Positions 28,078 through 37,156 are shown, counted from the first letter of the stretch. The stretch is DNA of 64,000 nucleotides from Gammaproteobacteria bacterium (GCA_030832095.1 JAURJT010000064.1:62001-126000), one strand, 5' to 3'. Notes: a model not told the origin generated them from the letters alone. Made by a program: numbers and translations.

Positions 28078-29484
28078 TCACTCGACACGACCGAGGCATT
28101 GCGCCAAGTCACGCGCCGAGACTTTATCAAGATTCAAAACCTGCTTTTCTATTTCAAGACTTCGTGCAGTCGACACCTGTCTGGCGGCGTTATCGCGATA
28201 CTTTGTCACGATGTCTTGCTCAGTGAGCGGACGATCCACCGAGCCTCGGTTCATCGCTTCACGCTCGCGAATCACTCGGCCATCTTTCAACTCTACGACG
28301 ACCTCGCCATCAAAATATTTAGGAAACTGGCTATCCGGATCAGCCGAGTAATCGGTGATTGCCGCAAGCGCTAATACCTTTGGATCGGACAGCGCGGACT
28401 CATCAATATCATCCAATGTCAGACGGCCTTTTAACAGCGCCGTACCCACGAGATAAGGAATACTGAACTGTGCTTCGTACGAGTTAGCCGGCTTGCGCTT
28501 GGCCTCTTCGGGTTCACAGACTGTTTTGACAGTTTCGGCCGGAACAAGCACCTTGATGCGTTTGATCTGCTCGGCGCGAATGCCTTGTTCATAAATACGC
28601 GTTGCGGCATCGACGGCCGCGTGCGTGAAATGGCAAGCAGGTAAGGGCTTGACCGAAACTCGGTCAAGCTCCCACACTCGACCAAGATCCTGAGTGGCCA
28701 AATTTAAGTCGTAGTCATCACGTCCTACCAAGTGGCTGGCATAGAGGCCAAAACGACCCTCATAGGCTAGGCGTGTTCCGGTGTAACCATGGCGTCCAAA
28801 CGTGGCAGCCGTGACGCCGGCATAGCCTGCCCAACCTGGATGCATACGTTTATTCCAGGCGCCATCATTCAGAAATTCTAGGCTACCCGAGGCAACCGAC
28901 AACGCAAGCCCCTGCGCGTCAATGTACTGCCTCTCATCGAGCCCCAACAACCAACCAGAAGCCATTGTGCAACCGAAGGTGCCAATCAGGCCTGTTGGAT
29001 GAAAACCAATTTGATGAAACCCACCTTTGGCAACGGAGCCCAGTCTTGTGGCAATCTCAACGCCCAATACAAACGCAGTCAATAACTCGTCACCGCTTTT
29101 GTTATGCTGAGCGGCCATTGCAAGAGCCGTTGGTAAGGTCGAAGTGGTCGCATGAATCACGCCTTGCGCGTGGGTATCGTCGTAATCCAACCCGTGGATC
29201 AAAATACCGTTCATGAGAATTGAGTTGCGGAGGTCAAACCTTTTGTCAGATCCTAAAACAACCGAGCGACCTCCAGAGTTCAATTCGCTGATCGCTGCCA
29301 TGGCCCGCTTTGAAAAGTCGTAGCCATGCGACGCCACGGCGATTCCAAACGCGTCTAGCATCAAAAGTTTGGCGCGGTGGCGAACTGAAGCCGGAATATC
29401 ACTCGCTTTAAAATTGACGGCAAAACGTGCCAATTGCTCTGAGATGGCTTGGCCTGCCGCTGGTGACTGATGTTGTTTTGTCAT
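28078..29484 (-). CDS. MmgE/PrpD family protein
   Basis: A 468-residue member of the PrpD family. Signatures are AKLLMLDAFGIAVASHGYD, the segment GLDYDDTHAQGVIHATTSTLPTAL, and KRMHPGWAGYAGVTAATFGRHGYTGTRLAYEGRFGLY. ATG 29484 follows GAGAG. It is transcribed after a Bug binding protein, with a hairpin between the two genes, and before the acyl-CoA dehydrogenase operon. This context suggests uptake and dehydration or isomerisation of a dicarboxylic acid. It is not a standard methylcitrate locus. Confidence 0.9.
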   Translation of the reverse strand: MTKQHQSPAAGQAISEQLARFAVNFKASDIPASVRHRAKLLMLDAFGIAVASHGYDFSKRAMAAISELNSGGRSVVLGSDKRFDLRNSILMNGILIHGLDYDDTHAQGVIHATTSTLPTALAMAAQHNKSGDELLTAFVLGVEIATRLGSVAKGGFHQIGFHPTGLIGTFGCTMASGWLLGLDERQYIDAQGLALSVASGSLEFLNDGAWNKRMHPGWAGYAGVTAATFGRHGYTGTRLAYEGRFGLYASHLVGRDDYDLNLATQDLGRVWELDRVSVKPLPACHFTHAAVDAATRIYEQGIRAEQIKRIKVLVPAETVKTVCEPEEAKRKPANSYEAQFSIPYLVGTALLKGRLTLDDIDESALSDPKVLALAAITDYSADPDSQFPKYFDGEVVVELKDGRVIREREAMNRGSVDRPLTEQDIVTKYRDNAARQVSTARSLEIEKQVLNLDKVSARDLAQCLGRVE

Positions 29485-29522
29485 GATCTTGCTCTCGTGT
29501 GGGTCACGGTTGTTGTGTCATT

Positions 29523-29546
29523 CGCTTGACTCAGGTCAGTCAAGCG
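29523..29546 (-). terminator. Intercistronic perfect hairpin between Bug protein and PrpD
   Basis: The arms CGCTTGACT and AGTCAAGCG pair perfectly over nine bases around a six-base loop. It lies between the binding-protein stop and the PrpD start in the direction of transcription. No T-run follows, so it looks more like an RNA-stabilising or partial-attenuation hairpin than a full terminator. Such structures often raise the level of a binding protein over downstream enzymes. Confidence 0.6.
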
Positions 29547-29572
29547 TGTTGTGTCGTTATCGTTGTCTCGGC

Positions 29573-30550
29573 CTAATCAACTTTCGCACCAGAGAGCTTC
29601 ACTGCAACCGCCCAACGCTTAAGCTCTTCTTCAATGAAGCTACGAAATTCACTAGGTGAGTTACCGACGGGTACGGCACCTAAAGCTGCCAGCTTGGCTG
29701 CAAAGTCTTTTTCACGCAGAGCACTCATCGATATCTTTGACAGCGTGTTGATCACGGACTCGGGGGTTTTTGCAGGAGCAACCAAACCGATCCACGCCAC
29801 TGCCTGAAATCCGGGATACCCTGACTCAGCTACGGTAGGAATATCTGGCGTTGCGGCCGCACGCTGAGCGCTTGAGACAGCGATCGCACGCAAACGACCA
29901 GCTTGAATAAGGGGGATCGCTCCAGGGCCCGTTTCAAACATCGCCGAAATGCGTCCGGCCATCAGATCGGTCAAGGCTGCGGGGCCGCCTTTATACGGTA
30001 CATGCGTCATATTGGTCTCCGACGCCTGTTTAAAAAGTTCCATGATGAGATGGTTCGTCACCCCACTGCCACCCGAGCCATAGTTGATTTGTCCCGGACT
30101 TTTCTTAGCTAATTCAACCAGGTCTTTTACGGTTTTAACCGGGAGATCAATATTCACCACAAGATACTGCGGCACAATTGCGATCAAACTGATCGGTGCA
30201 AAATCGCGTAACACGTCATACGGTAGATCTTTGTACAACGCGGGGTTCACCGCAAGCGTTGCGCTCGAACCCATCATCAGGGTCAAGCCGTCAGGGACCG
30301 CCGCCGCGACAATTCGACTGCCTAATATTCCAGAGGCCCCAGCGCGGTTATCCACGATAAAACTCGAGCCTGGAAGATTCTCGGCAAACTTTTGAGCCAT
30401 ATAACGCGCCACGACATCAGTCGCCTGCCCTGGCGGAAATCCGACAATCATTTTTACCGGACTTTCTGGATACTGCGCGTAGCTAACGGAGGCGCTCAAT
30501 GTCAAAAGAATCGCACTGATGGCCAAAACGACTTGTCTTAGAGTTTGCAT
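29573..30550 (-). CDS. Bug-type tripartite tricarboxylate transporter substrate-binding protein
   Basis: A 325-residue periplasmic protein. ATG 30550 gives a signal peptide ending in ASVSYAQ. Family motifs are YPESPVKMIVGFPPGQATDVVARYMAQKF, FIVDNRAGASGILGSRIVAAAVPDGLTLMMGS and MTHVPYKGGPAALTDLMAGRI. No TctA or TctB permease lies near, so it must use a permease elsewhere or serve in sensing. It precedes a PrpD gene. A perfect inverted repeat at 30579-30603 lies in its promoter region. Confidence 0.93.
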   Translation of the reverse strand: MQTLRQVVLAISAILLTLSASVSYAQYPESPVKMIVGFPPGQATDVVARYMAQKFAENLPGSSFIVDNRAGASGILGSRIVAAAVPDGLTLMMGSSATLAVNPALYKDLPYDVLRDFAPISLIAIVPQYLVVNIDLPVKTVKDLVELAKKSPGQINYGSGGSGVTNHLIMELFKQASETNMTHVPYKGGPAALTDLMAGRISAMFETGPGAIPLIQAGRLRAIAVSSAQRAAATPDIPTVAESGYPGFQAVAWIGLVAPAKTPESVINTLSKISMSALREKDFAAKLAALGAVPVGNSPSEFRSFIEEELKRWAVAVKLSGAKVD

Positions 30551-30578
30551 GTTTGTCTCGTTATTTTTTATTGAAATT

Positions 30579-30603
30579 CGAGACATTAAGCACCTATGTC
30601 TCG
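30579..30603 (-). promoter_or_regulatory. Perfect inverted repeat, probable operator of the Bug gene
   Basis: CGAGACAT, nine bases, then ATGTCTCG, ending 29 bases before the ATG of the binding-protein gene. A third copy of the arm core (TGTCTCG) lies at 30554-30560, closer to the start. The symmetry and position suggest a transcription-factor site; the protein is unknown. Confidence 0.5.
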
Positions 30604-30672
30604 TCATTTTTTGAAACACTAGTCGGTAAAACATCCTGATTCGTTATTTTATTAACACTAGCCGCGATCGGT

Positions 30673-31173
30673 TTAATCACCCACACCATGACCACGCTTG
30701 GACACCAGGGCAGAACGAATAAAGTTCATGATCTCAACCCCATTCTGATTAAACGCGCGCGTTTTGACAGTCACAATGCCTTGCGTCGGGCGACTCTTTG
30801 ATTCGCGAATTTCAAGCACTTCAGACTCAGCGTACAACGTATCGCCAGCAAAGACTGGCGCTGTCAGGTTGATCTCTTTCCAACCAAGATTTGCAACCGC
30901 CTTGGCGCTGATATCGTTGACGGTCATCCCCAAGACAACCGCAAGAGTGAGTCCACTGCTCACAAGCAATTTTCCAAATTCACTTTTTTCAGCAAAGGCC
31001 GCATCGCAATGCATCGGATGAAAATTCATTGTCAGCAAAGAGAAGTGGATATTGTCGGCATCGGTCAACGTGCGGCCGGGCCGATGCTCGTAGACTGCCC
31101 CCAACTCAAAATCTTCGAGATAGCGGCCATAGCTCGTTTGATAACGTTTATGCCCTACCGTCTTAATCTCCAT
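30673..31173 (-). CDS. MaoC-like hydratase
   Basis: A 166-residue hot-dog fold protein that would hydrate a 2-enoyl-CoA. Segments are YGRYLEDFELGAVYEHRPGRTLTDADNIHFSLLTMNFHPMH, with the hydratase-type D and H residues, and SSGLTLAVVLGMTVNDISAKAVANLGW. GDTLYAESEVLEIRESKSRP is the usual C-terminal strand. It resembles mesaconyl-CoA hydratase-type relatives. ATG 31173 is preceded by a palindromic operator in the likely promoter. With the acyl-CoA dehydrogenase and CaiB it could complete a short CoA-ester pathway. Confidence 0.88.
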   Translation of the reverse strand: MEIKTVGHKRYQTSYGRYLEDFELGAVYEHRPGRTLTDADNIHFSLLTMNFHPMHCDAAFAEKSEFGKLLVSSGLTLAVVLGMTVNDISAKAVANLGWKEINLTAPVFAGDTLYAESEVLEIRESKSRPTQGIVTVKTRAFNQNGVEIMNFIRSALVSKRGHGVGD

Positions 31174-31200
31174 GACTCGCCTCTTTGTTCGGTTTATATG

Positions 31201-31214
31201 TTTGTCCGGACAAA
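31201..31214 (-). promoter_or_regulatory. Perfect palindrome TTTGTCCGGACAAA in the MaoC promoter
   Basis: A 14-base perfect palindrome 27 bases before the MaoC start. On the minus strand it lies between a possible -35 (GCGACA) and a -10-like TATAAA with 17-base spacing, so a bound repressor would block RNA polymerase. The GT-N4-AC core is of GntR type. The neighbouring GntR protein is a candidate. Confidence 0.55.
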
Positions 31215-31297
31215 GTGTCGCTTAAACAACGAGCGGCTGTCAACTGGCCCACCTTTGTTGCGTTGCGGTGAGCCAAGAGAAGCGGGCAGTCGCTGTC

Positions 31298-33064
31298 CTA
31301 GGCGAGCCCTGCCGCCACCACCAACGCGGGCATATCAAAGCGACCTTGACGCAAATACTTAGGACGCCATTGTGGATCGGCGTAGAAAATGCTTTGGGGG
31401 TCATTTTTAAGCAAAGCAATAAAACTTTGAGCCACTAGCTGACCACCGACTGGCCCAAGGTACGTTGGCACTGCATTACGCTCGGCGTCTGAGGCTTGAC
31501 TCATCTTGCGGACCTTTTGAGTCCACAGGTGTTGCGCTTCGGCTAACACATAGAACCAAAGCGGCGCAGCAGTCTTGAAACTTTCGCCATACTCTTCGAT
31601 TGAATGACTCTCGGCCATCCCCTCCAGGGTTGCTTTGCCGACTTTTAAATCTTTGTTCTCAAGCGGCGTCAGCCCTAACGCCCGCGCCACCGCTTGACCA
31701 CTCGGCAATTGATCCTGCACCCCACGCGACAGATTGCGGTACGCCAGATTTGAAATCTGACCGCTGCGGGCAAGAGGTTGACCGTTCTGATCGCGCCGCA
31801 AACCCATTGCGTCGCCAGCGGCTGAAAATTCAGGTAAGAACGCCAACGGATTGGTTAACGACGTATCAATCTTATAGGACGCTTGCACGCGCCTTGCGCC
31901 GTCTGCGACCTTGCGATAATCAAGTTTGCGATCGATCTCAAAGTAGAGCTTCCAGTCGATGCCCCACTCTGCCGGAAATTCTCGAAAGCCATTGAGACCT
32001 GCATAATCAGACGCCGCAAAGATCTGCCTGCGACCACTGAGAGCAGGATTTGTAGTCTGCTCTTGTGCTGTACCGCGCATCTCGGTGTTCAAGCGATACA
32101 CGGGCCGAATCAGCGAATGCCCGAAGCGATAGGCGGCATCGACAAATTCTAACGGGATCGTACCTGCGGGCAAGCGCTTGGCAAACGTCAACTTAGGCTC
32201 GACGCGCGCGAGTTTTCCACCCTCGCCAAAGCCCGGCAATAAAGCTGCCATGACGTCGGTACCGACAAACTTTGGAAGAAAATCCGTCAGAATCACCCAC
32301 TGGTAATGGAGCGTCACGATTCGCCGAAGTTCGTCAAAGCTTGCACGCGGATGGTCTGTAGCAACTTTGTTGTGAAAGGCCACAAACACGCCGTGCATTT
32401 GGCTGACAAGTACATTCTCGTCGTTCCGCTTATCGCCCAAAATCGCGCGGCCACGCAGCCGTGGATGATCATGAGCGCTTGAGGCTACGCCCGCGCGGCT
32501 CAGTGCACGGCCGACTAAGAGGCGTCTGCCATCGTCCTGATACAAGTAAGGCTGATCAACGGGACCGCGCCCATACATACAATCCAGATCAAAACATGCT
32601 GTGCGAAGGTTCTCTGGGGGCATACCGCTGACCAAGGGGCCGAAATGCTCAACTGGATTCAAGGTGAGATCATGATCAATAAACTGCCCTAGGTAGCTAT
32701 AGCCCGCAGCCATACCAAAATTTTCTTCATCATCCACTTCGTTTTCTGCGGTCGCGGTGATGATGAGATGCCCTTGTGCATCACGCTTCAGGATCCCATC
32801 CGCTTGCTTAAGCACCTCAGGTTGAGCCGACATCCCGACTAATTCGAGCCCGTCGCCAGCCGCCAAACGCTTTAAATCTTCTGGTGCAAATTTGGCGGCA
32901 GGCAACTCAGGAAACAGTCGTGCGTAACCCGTCGCCGAGGCATGACCTTGACCAACCGATCGTGCAGCGACAGGCTGCGCCCTCACTGCTGAGAAGGTGG
33001 CCGTTGTCAGGGCTGCAGCGCCCGCTTGTAGTAAAGCGCGACGGCTAAAAGTAGGAGTAGACAT
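31298..33064 (-). CDS. Tat-exported animal-type haem peroxidase
   Basis: A 588-residue secreted haem protein of the peroxidase-cyclooxygenase superfamily. ATG 33064 gives a Tat signal (SRRALLQAGAAAL), so it folds before export. The distal site is GYSYLGQFIDHDLTL (His in DHD), followed by RNDENVLVSQMHGVFVAFHN; the proximal His is in AYRFGHSLIRPVYRL. Such enzymes oxidise halides, thiocyanate or phenols with peroxide. Bacterial examples are scattered and few are studied. It follows an OprB-like porin by 92 bases. Confidence 0.9.
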   Translation of the reverse strand: MSTPTFSRRALLQAGAAALTTATFSAVRAQPVAARSVGQGHASATGYARLFPELPAAKFAPEDLKRLAAGDGLELVGMSAQPEVLKQADGILKRDAQGHLIITATAENEVDDEENFGMAAGYSYLGQFIDHDLTLNPVEHFGPLVSGMPPENLRTACFDLDCMYGRGPVDQPYLYQDDGRRLLVGRALSRAGVASSAHDHPRLRGRAILGDKRNDENVLVSQMHGVFVAFHNKVATDHPRASFDELRRIVTLHYQWVILTDFLPKFVGTDVMAALLPGFGEGGKLARVEPKLTFAKRLPAGTIPLEFVDAAYRFGHSLIRPVYRLNTEMRGTAQEQTTNPALSGRRQIFAASDYAGLNGFREFPAEWGIDWKLYFEIDRKLDYRKVADGARRVQASYKIDTSLTNPLAFLPEFSAAGDAMGLRRDQNGQPLARSGQISNLAYRNLSRGVQDQLPSGQAVARALGLTPLENKDLKVGKATLEGMAESHSIEEYGESFKTAAPLWFYVLAEAQHLWTQKVRKMSQASDAERNAVPTYLGPVGGQLVAQSFIALLKNDPQSIFYADPQWRPKYLRQGRFDMPALVVAAGLA

Positions 33065-33156
33065 GGTGTGACATCCTTTTATATTAGAGTAATTAACTGT
33101 ACGAATATGACGTGCCAAAAATTTATGTATGCTGTAAAGACGCTGTGATAATCGCG

Positions 33157-34494
33157 CTAAAACTCTGCATGAAGTCGTAGCGAATAAACGTTGACTGGCC
33201 CACGATCGGGGTTGTAGCAAGGGTTATTGATGCGCTGGTAGTCCAACGTTGCCCACAAACCTTTTCTGATTTCGGCGCTGTAAAACGCCTCAAAGATCTG
33301 CTCTTTTTTGGGATTGGTCAGCTGACCATCCCCACAAAAGAAACCCTGGCCACCTGCATTCAAATACTCGGCATGCGCGCTCGAAATCCCATTCAATGCA
33401 ACGCCCAATCCAACCGTATCGTTTGGGCGCGACCATCTCGTACCTTTGATCGAGACTCCAAAAGACAGTGAGTTATCAATTTGTGCGAACGAATACGCCT
33501 CAGCTTGCCCATTGTTTTTGCTATAACGCGCGAACACGCCAATGTCGTCATTGATCGCCTGCTCAAGGCTGATACCAAAGCCAGACTTGACCTGATTGGT
33601 ACGAACGTTCGCCACGTCAGCCGTCACGCCATAGACCTGACTAAACGCGACGGCATCCTTCCAAGCACCCATATTGGCTTGGTTGCGAAACAGCAAGAGA
33701 CGCACACGACCGGGTTGATCGCCTAAACGATGTCCGCGTTCAATTTCAAGGTTGTCACCAAAGCTCTGTGAAAAATTACCATTCAACTGCAAGCCATTTG
33801 ACTCAACAGGTAGCAACATGCGACCAAGCCGAACAGCCCAGTCATCGTGGTAATACTCAAACACCAACCCTCGGGTATAGCCACGAGCATCCGCAGGCAT
33901 TTCCCACGCGCCATAATCCATCAGCGACCAATTTAAAAAATTGACTCGTGGATCATGCGCATAGGTGTTTTGGTCAAAGATGTCGGTCGCGGCAAACACC
34001 CCTGCTGTGATGACTAAGCGGCGCTTATCGACCGACCCCGCGAATTGATTAAACCCAGCCTCTTGTTCGATCGTGCCACCGCCAAACCCAAAAGTCTGGC
34101 GCACAAAGCGTCGCGACCAATAGGCAATCGGATCGGCACTGCCCGCTTTTTGCGCCTCACCGTTGGTCATGCCTCCTAAGCCACGTAGCCCTGAAAAGGG
34201 CAACCCCATGGTGACCTCGGGATCGACAAAAAACTCTGTCCCTTTCCAAGGCCGAAAGCCTAGAAATGCCGTTGCACTGAGCGTGTAACCGATCTCTTGG
34301 TTGGGTGACAAGCTGCTAGGCCCGTCATAAAAGGACCCAAACTGCGGGTGCTTTTGCCAGACGTACGTGCTCTGGACACTGGCTGTGAAATGCTCAAATG
34401 GCGCGACCTCTTCGGCAGAGGCTAGCGATACCGCTAAAACCATGAGTAAAAATCCAAAAATCACCAGATGGCGATCGATAAATTTTTTGAACAT
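33157..34494 (-). CDS. Carbohydrate porin, OprB-like
   Basis: A 445-residue outer-membrane beta-barrel. The signal peptide runs to about residue 27 (LAVSLASAEE). Typical features are FTASVQSTYVWQKHPQF, FVDPEVTMGLPFSGLRGLGGM, the Asp/Asn-rich loops, and the C-terminal VYSLRLHAEF ending in Phe, the signal for barrel assembly. It is proposed to admit sugars or other polar solutes. ATG 34494 follows AAGGAG, with a hairpin directly upstream. It is downstream of the BaeSR-like regulator on the same strand and may be its target. Confidence 0.85.
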   Translation of the reverse strand: MFKKFIDRHLVIFGFLLMVLAVSLASAEEVAPFEHFTASVQSTYVWQKHPQFGSFYDGPSSLSPNQEIGYTLSATAFLGFRPWKGTEFFVDPEVTMGLPFSGLRGLGGMTNGEAQKAGSADPIAYWSRRFVRQTFGFGGGTIEQEAGFNQFAGSVDKRRLVITAGVFAATDIFDQNTYAHDPRVNFLNWSLMDYGAWEMPADARGYTRGLVFEYYHDDWAVRLGRMLLPVESNGLQLNGNFSQSFGDNLEIERGHRLGDQPGRVRLLLFRNQANMGAWKDAVAFSQVYGVTADVANVRTNQVKSGFGISLEQAINDDIGVFARYSKNNGQAEAYSFAQIDNSLSFGVSIKGTRWSRPNDTVGLGVALNGISSAHAEYLNAGGQGFFCGDGQLTNPKKEQIFEAFYSAEIRKGLWATLDYQRINNPCYNPDRGPVNVYSLRLHAEF

Positions 34495-34504
34495 CTTGCG
34501 CTCC

Positions 34505-34526
34505 TTGATCTGTAGATGCAGATCAA
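34505..34526 (-). promoter_or_regulatory. Hairpin touching the porin ribosome binding site
   Basis: TTGATCTG, six bases, then CAGATCAA forms a perfect eight-base stem. On the mRNA its 3-prime side runs into the AAGGAG Shine-Dalgarno at 34501-34506. It could modulate translation of the porin or be a DNA operator; the sequence alone does not decide. Confidence 0.45.
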
Positions 34527-34683
34527 AGATACGCAGGCCTTATGGAGCCAGTTTGAATAAAAAATGGAGAAATTGTGGAGCCTCGATAACGCTCAGACCG
34601 AGCGTATGTTGAACGAGAGGCACTATAGCCACGGATCTTAAACGACGAGTACGCTCGTGTTGCGAGACGTCAGGGGCTCACGT

Positions 34684-35367
34684 CTAGAGCTCTAAACGGT
34701 AGCCGATTCCGTACACCGACTGAATTAAATCAAGGTCAGGAAAATACTGTGCGATTTTCTTACGAATATTTTTGATATGGCTGTCAATCGTGCGGTCAAA
34801 CACATCTTTTTCGCCTAAAAATACGTCTAGCAACTGCGCGCGAGACCACACCCGACCAGGCTTTGCACCCAACGCTGCCACCAATTTGAACTCTGAGGGC
34901 GTCAGGTCGATTTTTTTACCGTAGAGCCGTAAAACGAAGGAATCTTGATCAATCTCTAAAGGTAGGCTATCAGCTTGTTTCAGTGACTCGCCAGGAGAAT
35001 GTCGCCGCAAGACAGCCTTAACGCGAGCGACAACTTCGCGTGGGCTAAACGGTTTGCAAACGTAATCATCGGCCCCCAACTCAAGGCCAATGAGACGATC
35101 AATCTCTTCGACTCGTGCAGTCATCATGATGATCGGTATCGCAGAGACCTTTCTAATCGCACGACACAGCTCAAAACCATCGGCACCGGGCAGCATCACG
35201 TCAAGCAAGATCAGCGCAAAGCGACCCGTTGCGATCAGCGACTGCACCTCATTGCCGTCCACACGATGCTCGGTATCAAAGCCGTCACGCTTCAGGTAGT
35301 CAACCACAATTTCTGCAATTGCCCCCTCGTCTTCAATAATCAGAATTTCTCCCTTCGCCGTGCTCAT
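34684..35367 (-). CDS. OmpR/PhoB-type response regulator, BaeR-like
   Basis: A 227-residue two-component regulator. The receiver has the phosphorylated Asp in FALILLDVMLPGADG, the switch Thr in IIMMTARVEEIDRLIGLELGADDYVCKPFSPREVVARVKAVLRR, and the Lys in CKPF. This segment is close to E. coli BaeR. The C-terminal winged helix is LTPSEFKLVAALGAKPGRVWSRAQLLDVF through RTIDSHIKNIRKKI. Its ATG overlaps the kinase stop (ATGA). The adjacent porin and upstream catabolic operon are possible targets. Confidence 0.93.
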   Translation of the reverse strand: MSTAKGEILIIEDEGAIAEIVVDYLKRDGFDTEHRVDGNEVQSLIATGRFALILLDVMLPGADGFELCRAIRKVSAIPIIMMTARVEEIDRLIGLELGADDYVCKPFSPREVVARVKAVLRRHSPGESLKQADSLPLEIDQDSFVLRLYGKKIDLTPSEFKLVAALGAKPGRVWSRAQLLDVFLGEKDVFDRTIDSHIKNIRKKIAQYFPDLDLIQSVYGIGYRLEL

Positions 35368-37151
35368 GTCTTAGCCTCCAGCAAGGGAAGTCTGAGGCGA
35401 AGTTTCAAGCCGCCCAGTTCTGATGCAAACGCATCAAGTGAGCCCTCGTGCGCCATCACAATTGATTTGCAAATGGCGAGGCCTAACCCTGAACCGCCTG
35501 TTTCACGTTGACGCGAGCTGTCGGTTCTAAAAAATGGATCAAACAAGGAAGCCAATGCGGTCGCCTCAACGCCTGGTGCACTGTCTTCTATGCAAATTTC
35601 GATCGAGGCTGCAATCATGTTCGCCCGCAGGCGTAAGACTCCACCAGCATCTGTATAGCGCAACGCATTTTCAAAAATATTTGCAAACAACTGCCTCAGG
35701 CGGCTCGCGTCGCCAAATACACAAGCCTCGCCTGAGTATATACGCTCAATCGTCAGGCGCCGCGCAGCAAAGCGATCAGAAAAGGCCTTCGCTGAATCAT
35801 CGAGCAAACTAATCACGTCGACAGCCTCTTTTTGAAATGCCAGTGCCCCAGAGTCCGCACGTGCTAAATCATTCAGATCGCTGACTAATTTCGTCAGGCG
35901 CAACGTTTCTTTATGCAGCACCTCAAACTCGGCGCGACTCGGGGCGCGCACTTCATCAATTAACGCTTCGATGTGTGCACGCAAGATCGATAACGGCGTA
36001 CGTAATTCATGAGAGGTCTGTGCCACCCATAGTCGCCGATTATTCTCATGCTGCTCTAGGGCGTGCGCTAAACGATTAAAGTCGCGTACTAAATCGCCAA
36101 ATTCGTCATGACGCTCAACGACGATCCGTGCGGTATATTCGCCCGAGGCCAAACGCCGAGTCCCTAGCGTGACTTGTCGCAAGATCGAGGTGAAATGTCG
36201 TGCCAACAATAGGGCGGCCAGCATCGACACAATAAGTGCCAGTACGGCCACAATCAACACCATTTCAATACTGTGATCCACAAAGGATCGATCCATCGCG
36301 CTTGCAGCAGCAGTCACTACCAAACCAAGTTGCCCGACAGGTTTTTGCTCGTGCATTAACACGCGAGTGACGACCGTATCGGTCGGCGTCGCTCTCATCC
36401 CTGCCAAATAGCGACCCTCACGATCCATCAACACGTACCGCCGCGCAGCGATCCTCTCAGGGGTCTCAGGCTCAGACGCAAGCGCTTTGTCGGGTGCGAC
36501 TTGAGTCGACTGAGATGGAGTGTTGGGAACCGCAGATGAGCGCCCCTGACTTTGTACAGAGCGATTGGGTCTTGCCACCAAGCCTTCTGGAGAACTCAGG
36601 CAGGTTGAACGCAAGATGCCATCACGGGTGCGATGCCAGACCTCATCACCTTCTTTTTTTCCGCGACAGTCATCGAAAGCGCTTTGCGGTGCGCGACGAT
36701 TGGGATCTGTTGCTGCTGAAGGCGTTCGCTGCCCCGACTCTGAACCCGTTACCGCATTCGGATTGCCTTGCACAAATTGAACAGGTACGAACGATGCATG
36801 CATTGAAGAACCCAACGCGACGTGTTGACTGACCTCCCAATCGTCAAGTGTCGCCTGTCGCTCAACACGCGCCTTTGGATCGACCTGATAAGAGACTCGG
36901 TCCGCCTGAATCACACTCATCCATGCTGCCGGGTCATCTTTAAACAATGCCCAGTTGCCGCGCGCCGCGTAAACAGCCTCAAGACGCTTAACCAAATCAC
37001 TTTGGCGATTTAACTCTGCCTGCGCCAAGTAGGTTGAAAAGCCTTGCCGCAGGTTCCAGGTTGTCAGCCCAACGACGAGCGCGATGACAATCAAGCTCAC
37101 CAGCAGAACGGATAAAAAAAGCTTGTGGCCAACAGTTAGTCTCAACGCCAC
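35364..37151 (-). CDS. Sensor histidine kinase, BaeS-like with enlarged periplasmic region
   Basis: A 595-residue membrane kinase. A first membrane helix at about residues 12-32 and a second near 290-312 enclose a periplasmic domain larger than in BaeS (467 residues). It includes a low-complexity Ser/Pro/Gln-rich stretch (about 190-235). HAMP follows, then the H-box QTSHELRTPLS (phospho-His near 382) and HATPase motifs NIFENALRYTD and GGSGLGLAICKSIV. GTG 37151 starts five bases after the aldolase stop, so it is probably co-transcribed with that operon. Confidence 0.9.
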   Translation of the reverse strand: MALRLTVGHKLFLSVLLVSLIVIALVVGLTTWNLRQGFSTYLAQAELNRQSDLVKRLEAVYAARGNWALFKDDPAAWMSVIQADRVSYQVDPKARVERQATLDDWEVSQHVALGSSMHASFVPVQFVQGNPNAVTGSESGQRTPSAATDPNRRAPQSAFDDCRGKKEGDEVWHRTRDGILRSTCLSSPEGLVARPNRSVQSQGRSSAVPNTPSQSTQVAPDKALASEPETPERIAARRYVLMDREGRYLAGMRATPTDTVVTRVLMHEQKPVGQLGLVVTAAASAMDRSFVDHSIEMVLIVAVLALIVSMLAALLLARHFTSILRQVTLGTRRLASGEYTARIVVERHDEFGDLVRDFNRLAHALEQHENNRRLWVAQTSHELRTPLSILRAHIEALIDEVRAPSRAEFEVLHKETLRLTKLVSDLNDLARADSGALAFQKEAVDVISLLDDSAKAFSDRFAARRLTIERIYSGEACVFGDASRLRQLFANIFENALRYTDAGGVLRLRANMIAASIEICIEDSAPGVEATALASLFDPFFRTDSSRQRETGGSGLGLAICKSIVMAHEGSLDAFASELGGLKLRLRLPLLEAKT

Positions 37152-37156
37152 CCGAC

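Noticed and set aside
34589..34605. Terminator after the response regulator
   Set aside because: ACGCTC and GAGCGT form only six pairs and no T-run follows.
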